From the NCBI GenBank assembly GCA_934631985.1, contig CAKTYE010000077.1, positions 1 through 11,634 on the forward strand: a stretch of DNA of 11,634 nucleotides, read 5' to 3'. The DNA is from an uncultured Clostridia bacterium. GTDB lineage: Bacteria > Bacillota > Clostridia > Christensenellales > Aristaeellaceae. The notes beneath the pieces were generated by a model that was given only the letters and a program-made list of their open reading frames with translations, had not been told where the DNA came from and did no database searches. This document shows positions 7,714 through 11,634 of the stretch, piece by piece. Position 1 is the first letter of the stretch, and the number at the start of each line of letters is the position of its first letter. Position numbers and translations under genes: made by a program.

Positions 7714-7760
7714 GTCATACGATTGATTTTTTCTCGGCAAGAGTCTCCTTTTTTCGAGGC

Positions 7761-7788
7761 AGGATACGACATGTGCACAGCAGAAACC
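7761..7788 (+). promoter_or_regulatory. Candidate sigma-H-like promoter of the spoIIA operon
   Basis: AGGATAC (7761-7767), 12 bases, then GCAGAAACC (7780-7788) resembles the sigma-H pattern AGGAwwT / RnnGAATww, with the right spacing and an imperfect -10. In Bacillus subtilis spoIIA is transcribed by sigma-H RNA polymerase with phosphorylated Spo0A. Nothing like a sigma-A promoter is seen in 7652-7821. TTCGAGG (7753-7759) matches the Spo0A box complement TTCGACA at only 5 of 7 positions. Position and spacing support the call; sequence match is moderate. Confidence 0.4.
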
Positions 7789-7821
7789 TTCTGCATCCTA
7801 TTTTTCATCAGGAGGACAAGC

Positions 7822-8133
7822 ATGCTGCGTTCCTATTGTAAGCAGGACGCGCTGGTGGTGGCCCTGGATGGCGAGCTGGACCACTGCTGTGCCCAGAGCG
7901 TCCGCTGTCAGCTGGATGAAATGCTCGCCGACCCGTCCGTCCGCTGTCTGGTGCTGGATTTTGAAAAGCTGACCTTCATGGATTCCTCCGGCATTGGCGT
8001 GATCCTGGGGCGCTACCGCATTCTGCGGGATCGTGGCGGGCGCATGGCCGTCTGCCGCATGAACCCGCACATCGCGCGCATTTTCCACATGTCCGGCATG
8101 GACCGCATCATCCCCGACCTGGGGCAGGCTTAA
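7822..8133 (+). CDS. spoIIAA: Anti-sigma-F factor antagonist SpoIIAA
   Basis: 103-residue STAS-domain protein of the forespore switch. When unphosphorylated it binds SpoIIAB and frees sigma-F; SpoIIAB phosphorylates it to turn it off. GELDHCCAQS (17-26) and FMDSSGIGVILGRYR (52-66) match the B. subtilis protein closely; Ser55 corresponds to its phosphorylated Ser58. MSGMDRII (90-97) fits the last helix. It is about 14 residues shorter than the B. subtilis protein at the C-terminus. It is unusually rich in cysteine for a cytoplasmic STAS protein: six (6, 22, 23, 29, 42, 78). The ATG has GGAGG (7811-7815) 6 bases upstream. The reading frame stays open far upstream, but that part crosses the terminator and the transporter gene and is not coding. 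First gene of spoIIA, 12 bases before spoIIAB. Confidence 0.95.
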   Translation: MLRSYCKQDALVVALDGELDHCCAQSVRCQLDEMLADPSVRCLVLDFEKLTFMDSSGIGVILGRYRILRDRGGRMAVCRMNPHIARIFHMSGMDRIIPDLGQA

Positions 8134-8138
8134 GGAGG
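8132..8138 (+). promoter_or_regulatory. Ribosome binding site that sets the spoIIAB start
   Basis: AAGGAGG overlaps the spoIIAA stop codon. It is 7 bases from the ATG at 8146 but only 1 base from the in-frame ATG at 8140, so the ribosome should use 8146. The overlap with the stop codon also suggests coupled translation of the two partners. Confidence 0.8.
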
Positions 8139-8145
8139 CATGACC

Positions 8146-8583
8146 ATGACACGCAATCATATGACCCTGACCTTTCCTTCCCTGGCGGAGAACGAATCCT
8201 TCGCCCGGGTCGCCGTGACGGCCTTTGCCGTGCAGCTCAGCCCCACGCTGAGCGAGATTGCCGACTTGAAGACCGCTGTCTCCGAGGCGGTGACCAACGC
8301 CATCGTTCACGGCTATGAAGGGGTGCGCGGCGAGATCACCCTTCGAGCCGCCTATGACAGCCGGGGTGAAATGACCCTGGAGATCGAGGATCACGGCAAA
8401 GGCATTCCCGACATTGCCCAGGCCATGGAGCCCTTCTACACCACCCAGCCCGAGCAGGAGCGCAGCGGCATGGGCTTCTCCGTCATGCAGACGTTCATGG
8501 ATGATCTGGAGGTGCTTTCCACCCCCGGCGAAGGGACGCTGGTGCGCATGCGCAAAAAAATTGCCGCGGGGGTGCGGGCATGA
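8146..8583 (+). CDS. spoIIAB: Anti-sigma-F factor and SpoIIAA kinase SpoIIAB
   Basis: 145-residue GHKL-fold serine kinase that holds sigma-F inactive in the predivisional cell and mother cell and phosphorylates SpoIIAA. The ATP-binding boxes are intact: N box SEAVTNAIVHGYE (46-58) with Glu47 and Asn51, G1 box DHGKGIPD (82-89), the ATP lid FYTTQPEQERSG (97-108), and G2 box SGMGFSVMQTFMDDLEV (107-123). NESFARV (16-22) is identical to B. subtilis and includes Arg21, equivalent to the Arg20 that contacts sigma-F and SpoIIAA. The length is normal for the family. The start at 8146 is chosen by ribosome binding site spacing over the ATG two codons earlier. Its stop overlaps the sigF start (ATGA), so anti-sigma and sigma factor are translationally coupled, as expected for tight stoichiometry. 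Confidence 0.96.
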   Translation: MTRNHMTLTFPSLAENESFARVAVTAFAVQLSPTLSEIADLKTAVSEAVTNAIVHGYEGVRGEITLRAAYDSRGEMTLEIEDHGKGIPDIAQAMEPFYTTQPEQERSGMGFSVMQTFMDDLEVLSTPGEGTLVRMRKKIAAGVRA

Positions 8584-9284
8584 CCGTTGTGTCCACCAAG
8601 GACGCAGACATGGGGACTGCGCGCCGCGCCGCCGAAGCCGCCGAGGATCATCTGCCGCTGGTGCGCATGCTCTGCCGACGTTTTTCGCCCCTGGGGCGGG
8701 AGTGGGAAGAACTGTACCAGCAGGGCTGTGTTGGACTGATGAAGGCAGTTAACCGCTTTGACCCCGCCATGGGCGTAAAGTTCTCTACCTATGCCGTACC
8801 GCTTATTTTAGGGGAAATGCGGGCGTTGAACCGGCTTGCCGCACCCTGCCACGTCCCCCGCCGGGATCGGGAGCTGCGGGCGCGCGTTCGCCGGGCCGAG
8901 GCGCTGCTGCGTCAGGAAAAGCAGCGGGAGCCGACCGTGCAGGAGCTTGCGTTGGCCCTGCGTATGGATCCCACCGAGCTGACCTTTGCCTTGGAAAGCA
9001 TTACAGCGGTTTCGCTGGACGCGCCTGTGCAGGCCGGAGAAGCTCGTCCCCTGGCGGAAATGCTGCCCGATCCCGGCGGTGAGGGCTGGCTGAATCGCAT
9101 TCTGCTGCGCGATCTGCTGGCGCGTCTTTCGCAGCGGGAGCAGAAGCTGCTTTTCCTGCGCTGGCGCATGGGCCGCACCCAGGCGGAGACCGCCCGTGCG
9201 CTGGGCATGACCCAGGTGCAGGTCTCCCGCACAGAAATGCGGCTGAAGGCCCAGCTCCGTCAGGAATGGCTGGACAGCGGATGA
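8580..9284 (+). CDS. sigF: Sporulation sigma factor sigma-F (divergent)
   Basis: 234-residue sigma-70-family factor, assigned to sigma-F by its place after spoIIAB. It should direct the first forespore-specific transcription. Region 2 spans about 23-88: EWEELYQQGCVGLMKAVNRF (41-60) and VKFSTYAVPLILGEM (66-80) are typical of sigma-F/G. Region 3 lies at about 90-145. Region 4 (about 180-232) holds the helix-turn-helix AETARALGMTQVQVSRTEM (202-220). Two things are odd. The N-terminus before region 2.1 is about 20 residues shorter than in B. subtilis. And where sigma-F and sigma-G carry a conserved RDDG...VSRS segment, this protein has ALNRLAAPCHVPRRDRE (82-98). That segment joins the -10-reading helix to region 3, so promoter choice or anti-sigma contact may differ. 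The overlapping ATGA start has only a weak GGGGG-type site, fitting coupling to spoIIAB. Confidence 0.88.
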   Translation: MTVVSTKDADMGTARRAAEAAEDHLPLVRMLCRRFSPLGREWEELYQQGCVGLMKAVNRFDPAMGVKFSTYAVPLILGEMRALNRLAAPCHVPRRDRELRARVRRAEALLRQEKQREPTVQELALALRMDPTELTFALESITAVSLDAPVQAGEARPLAEMLPDPGGEGWLNRILLRDLLARLSQREQKLLFLRWRMGRTQAETARALGMTQVQVSRTEMRLKAQLRQEWLDSG

Positions 9285-9301
9285 GGCGGCGAAGAATTTC
9301 T

Positions 9302-9316
9302 CTGCCGTCTCGGCAG
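9302..9316 (+). repeat. Hairpin after sigF without a T tract
   Basis: CTGCCG-TCT-CGGCAG is a perfect 6-bp stem with a 3-base loop, 17 bases past the sigF stop. No run of T follows, so it is not a standard terminator. Transcription may continue into the MATE gene. Confidence 0.45.
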
Positions 9317-9333
9317 GATTCCCCTGCTTCCGC

Positions 9334-9349
9334 TCGAATATAGCTTCGA
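9334..9349. repeat. Small dyad upstream of the MATE gene
   Basis: TCGAA-TATAGC-TTCGA is a perfect 5-bp inverted repeat with a 6-base AT-rich centre, ending 11 bases before the MATE ribosome binding site. It has the size of an operator half-site pair, but no promoter with good -35 and -10 elements is visible around it. It may be chance. Confidence 0.3.
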
Positions 9350-9374
9350 CTTTATCTTGCAAAGGAGCATTCCT

Positions 9375-10727
9375 ATGGCTGCCCGTACCAAAGACATGAC
9401 CGTGGGCAATCCCACGCGGCTGATCCTGTCCTTCTGCCTGCCCATTGTGGCGGGCAATCTGTTTCAGCAGCTTTACAGTCTGGTAGACACGCTGGTCATC
9501 GGGCGCGTGGAGGGCGTCACGGCGCTGGCTGCCGTCTCCGCCGCAGGCTGGCTGGACTGGTTTGTGTTGGGTCTTGCCATGGGCATGGCCCAGGGCTTTT
9601 CCATTCTGATCGCGCAGCTTTTCGGCGCGGGCGACCATGCGGGACTGCGCTGCGCCGCCGGACAGAGCATTCTGCTGTCCATCGTCATTTCTGTAGTGCT
9701 GACCGCCGTCTCCGAGGCGCTGCTGTGGCCTACCCTGAAGCTGCTGGACAGCCCGGACAACACCATTCACCTGACCTGCGATTATCTGCGCATCATCTTT
9801 GGCGGCGCGGTGTTTGTCATGGGCTACAATCTGCTGGCAGGCTTTCTGCGCTCGCTGGGCGACAGCCGTACTCCGCTGTACGCCATGGTCGCTGCATCTC
9901 TGTGCAACATTGCGCTGGACATTTTGTTCGTGGCGACCTTCCATTGGGGCGTGTACGGCGTTGCCATTGCCACGGTGATCTCCCAGTGCGTCAGCTTTCT
10001 GGTGTGCCTGGCAGCGCTGGCACACATGCCGCTGATGCGGCTTTCCCGCGCCGACCTGCGCCCGGATCGCACCGTCATGAAGCGGCTGATGGGCCTTGGC
10101 CTGCCTGTTGCGTTCCAGAACCTCATCATTTCCTCCGGGGCACTGGTGGTGCAGCGCGTGACCAACGGCTTTGGCTTCGTCTTTATGGCGGGCATCAACG
10201 CCGCCACGCGGCTCACCGGACTGATGGAGCTGGCAGGCAGCTCGCTCGGCGCTGCCATGGGAACCTTTGCTGGGCAGAATCTCGGTGCACATCGACTGGA
10301 TCGTGTGCGGCTGGGACTGCGGCGTTCGGCGCAGATCGCCGTAGCGGCGGCGCTGCTGGTGGCGGGATGCGTTACCCTGTTTGGGCGTTCCCTGCTGGGG
10401 CTGTTCATCAATGATGAGCCGGCGCTGGTGGAGCAGGTGCTGACCTACGGCTGTCGCTATCTGTATGTCATGAGCGCCTGCCTGTTTCTGCTGTATCTGC
10501 TTTTTGTCTATCGCTGCACCCTGCAAGGACTGGGCGACACGCTTGTCCCCATGATCTCTGGGGTTGTAGAGCTGTTCATGCGCATCGGCTGCGTCATCAT
10601 CCTGCCCACGCTGATGGGCGAATGGGGCGTGTACATTTCCGAGGTCGCTGCCTGGACGGGCGCTGCCATTTTCCTCATGTGGGGCTACTACCGCAGAATG
10701 CGCATTCTGAGCCGCAGCCTGAGCTAA
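9375..10727 (+). CDS. MATE-family efflux transporter
   Basis: 450-residue membrane protein with about 12 transmembrane helices in two homologous halves (about 15-215 and 235-440), the full length for the multidrug and toxic compound extrusion family. Supporting blocks are PIVAGNLFQQLYSLVDTLVI (first helix region), LLAGFLRSLGDSRTPLYAM (end of the first half) and SSLGAAMGTFAGQNLGAHR (second-half signature). Such proteins expel cationic drugs, dyes or metabolites using a Na+ or H+ gradient; substrate and coupling ion cannot be read here. The ATG at 9375 has AAAGGAG (9361-9367) 7 bases upstream; a TTG six codons earlier overlaps that site and is rejected. It lies 90 bases after sigF, where many spore-formers have spoVA genes instead, and may be read through from spoIIA or carry its own unseen promoter. 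It ends at a strong bidirectional terminator. Confidence 0.93.
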   Translation: MAARTKDMTVGNPTRLILSFCLPIVAGNLFQQLYSLVDTLVIGRVEGVTALAAVSAAGWLDWFVLGLAMGMAQGFSILIAQLFGAGDHAGLRCAAGQSILLSIVISVVLTAVSEALLWPTLKLLDSPDNTIHLTCDYLRIIFGGAVFVMGYNLLAGFLRSLGDSRTPLYAMVAASLCNIALDILFVATFHWGVYGVAIATVISQCVSFLVCLAALAHMPLMRLSRADLRPDRTVMKRLMGLGLPVAFQNLIISSGALVVQRVTNGFGFVFMAGINAATRLTGLMELAGSSLGAAMGTFAGQNLGAHRLDRVRLGLRRSAQIAVAAALLVAGCVTLFGRSLLGLFINDEPALVEQVLTYGCRYLYVMSACLFLLYLLFVYRCTLQGLGDTLVPMISGVVELFMRIGCVIILPTLMGEWGVYISEVAAWTGAAIFLMWGYYRRMRILSRSLS

Positions 10728-10762
10728 ATGCAGAAACGTATCTTCTTTCATCAGACTATGCA

Positions 10763-10799
10763 AAAGGCTCCTTCGGTCTGAACGACCGAAGGAGCCTTT
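10763..10799. terminator. Bidirectional intrinsic terminator between MATE and pckA
   Basis: AAAGGCTCCTTCGGTC (10763-10778) and its exact complement GACCGAAGGAGCCTTT (10784-10799) form a 16-bp perfect stem with a 5-base TGAAC loop. The A/T ends give a T-rich tail on both strands. It lies 35 bases past the MATE stop and 16 bases past the pckA stop, so it serves both convergent genes. Confidence 0.93.
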
Positions 10800-10815
10800 A
10801 TTGTTTACAGGGAAA

Positions 10816-11634
10816 TTACAGCTTGGGGCCAGCCTCGACCAGCGCCTTGCCAGCTTCGTTGCCTTCGTACTTGGCGAAGTTCTTGATGAAGCGGGCAGCC
10901 AGATCCTTGGCCTTCTTGTCCCACTCGGCGGCATCCGCATAGGTGTCGCGAGGATCCAGAATGTGGGAATCCACGCCGGGCAGCTCGGTGGGTACCTCGA
11001 AGTCGAAGTAGGGGATCTTCTTGGTGGGCACCTTCAGGATGGAGCCATCCAGGATCGCGTCGATGATGCCGCGGGTATCCTTGATGGAGATGCGCTTGCC
11101 GGTGCCGTTCCAGCCGGTGTTGACCAGATAGGCCTTCGCGCCGCTCTTTTCCATCTTCTTCACCAGTTCCTCAGCATACTTGGTGGGATGCAGCTCCAGG
11201 AAGGCCTGACCGAAGCAAGCGGAGAAGGTGGGGGTGGGCTCGGTGATGCCGCGCTCGGTGCCAGCCAGCTTCGCGGTGAAGCCGGACAGGAAATAGTACT
11301 TGGTCTGCTCGGGCGTCAGCACGGACACGGGAGGCAGCACGCCGAACGCATCAGCGGACAGGAAGATAACGTTCTTCGCGGCGGGCGCGGAGGACACAGG
11401 GCGCACGATCTTCTCGATGTGGTCGATCGGATAGGACACGCGGGTGTTCTCGGTGACGCTCTTGTCGGCAAAGTCGATCTTGCCGTTCTCGTCCAGGGTC
11501 ACGTTCTCCAGCAGCGCGTTGCGCTTGATGGCGTTGTAGATGTCAGGCTCGGAATCCTTGTCCAGGTTGATGACCTTGGCATAGCAGCCGCCCTCGAAGT
11601 TGAACACGCCGTTGTCGTCCCAGCCGTGCTCGTC
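10816..11634 (-). CDS. pckA: Phosphoenolpyruvate carboxykinase (ATP), C-terminal half
   Basis: 272 C-terminal residues of an enzyme of about 530; the 5' part, including the P-loop, lies beyond the right edge. It interconverts oxaloacetate plus ATP with phosphoenolpyruvate, CO2 and ADP: gluconeogenesis, or CO2 fixation toward succinate in gut anaerobes. The reading frame is open to base 11634, where the fragment begins DEHGWDDNGVFNFEGGCYAK, the second kinase motif with its metal-binding Asp. Further marks are ENTRVSYPI (residues 62-70 of the fragment, with the substrate Arg), SADAFGVLPPVS (93-104), LAGTERGITEPTPTFSACFG (123-142, nucleotide binding) and NTGWNGTGKRISIKDTR (172-188). The close match to E. 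coli PckA down to the ending AGPKL shows the ATP-dependent, not GTP-dependent, form. The GTG at 11607 is internal, not the start. It converges on the MATE gene at a shared terminator. Confidence 0.97.
   Translation of the reverse strand, partial: DEHGWDDNGVFNFEGGCYAKVINLDKDSEPDIYNAIKRNALLENVTLDENGKIDFADKSVTENTRVSYPIDHIEKIVRPVSSAPAAKNVIFLSADAFGVLPPVSVLTPEQTKYYFLSGFTAKLAGTERGITEPTPTFSACFGQAFLELHPTKYAEELVKKMEKSGAKAYLVNTGWNGTGKRISIKDTRGIIDAILDGSILKVPTKKIPYFDFEVPTELPGVDSHILDPRDTYADAAEWDKKAKDLAARFIKNFAKYEGNEAGKALVEAGPKL

Noticed and set aside
7753..7759. Spo0A box upstream of spoIIA
   Set aside because: TTCGAGG matches only 5 of 7 positions and is not repeated, which is expected by chance in this length.
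7171..7821. In-frame N-terminal extension of spoIIAA
   Set aside because: It overlaps the transporter in another frame and includes a terminator; GGAGG and ATG at 7811-7824 fit the known SpoIIAA N-terminus.
8808..10940. A 710-codon open frame antisense to sigF, the MATE gene and the end of pckA
   Set aside because: It runs through three well-supported genes and a 16-bp bidirectional terminator, its translation is Gln/His/Arg-rich low-complexity sequence, and it has no recognisable domain. Long antisense frames are common in GC-rich DNA.
1..11634. CRISPR array, insertion sequence, phage or toxin-antitoxin genes
   Set aside because: No spaced direct repeats, terminal inverted repeats, transposase or phage motifs, or small paired genes were seen on either strand.

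Overview
The window comes from a GC-rich (by eye about 60%), endospore-forming member of the Firmicutes, most likely a gut-type Clostridia lineage; this placement is inference. The evidence is a complete spoIIA operon (spoIIAA-spoIIAB-sigF), strong AGGAGG-type ribosome binding sites, a near-consensus sigma-A promoter, signal peptides of Gram-positive type, and an ATP-dependent phosphoenolpyruvate carboxykinase.

The left 7.1 kb is one minus-strand transcription unit. It starts at a sigma-A-like promoter (7123-7151), runs through five tightly packed genes and ends at a strong intrinsic terminator (8-35). In transcription order the genes are: a GH127/DUF1680-like protein whose usual catalytic Glu and zinc-Cys cluster appear to be missing (7075-5378); a tRNA-dihydrouridine synthase that overlaps it by 4 bases; and three consecutive secreted proteins of 460-490 residues (4377-2959, 2933-1455, 1426-41). 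I cannot assign the three to a named family. They share a layout and an aligned [T/A/S]S-x-[L/V]-x(0,1)-[P/A]G motif near residue 112, so they look like diverged tandem paralogs. This operon is the least explained part of the window.

A divergent intergenic region (7076-7216) separates it from the plus-strand genes. First is a small DMT-superfamily (YdcZ/DUF606-like) membrane protein with a TTG start, followed by a short terminator. Next is the spoIIA operon (7822-9284): the anti-anti-sigma factor SpoIIAA, the anti-sigma kinase SpoIIAB and sigma-F. The first two are close to textbook in their motifs. Sigma-F is short at the N-terminus and diverged at the region 2.4/3 junction, where the family normally reads RDDG...VSRS. 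A MATE-family efflux protein follows after 90 bases, with no clear terminator or promoter between.

A perfect 16-bp inverted repeat (10763-10799) works as a shared terminator for the MATE gene and for the convergent pckA gene. The 5' part of pckA lies beyond the right edge of the window. I see no tRNA, rRNA, CRISPR array, insertion sequence or phage gene.
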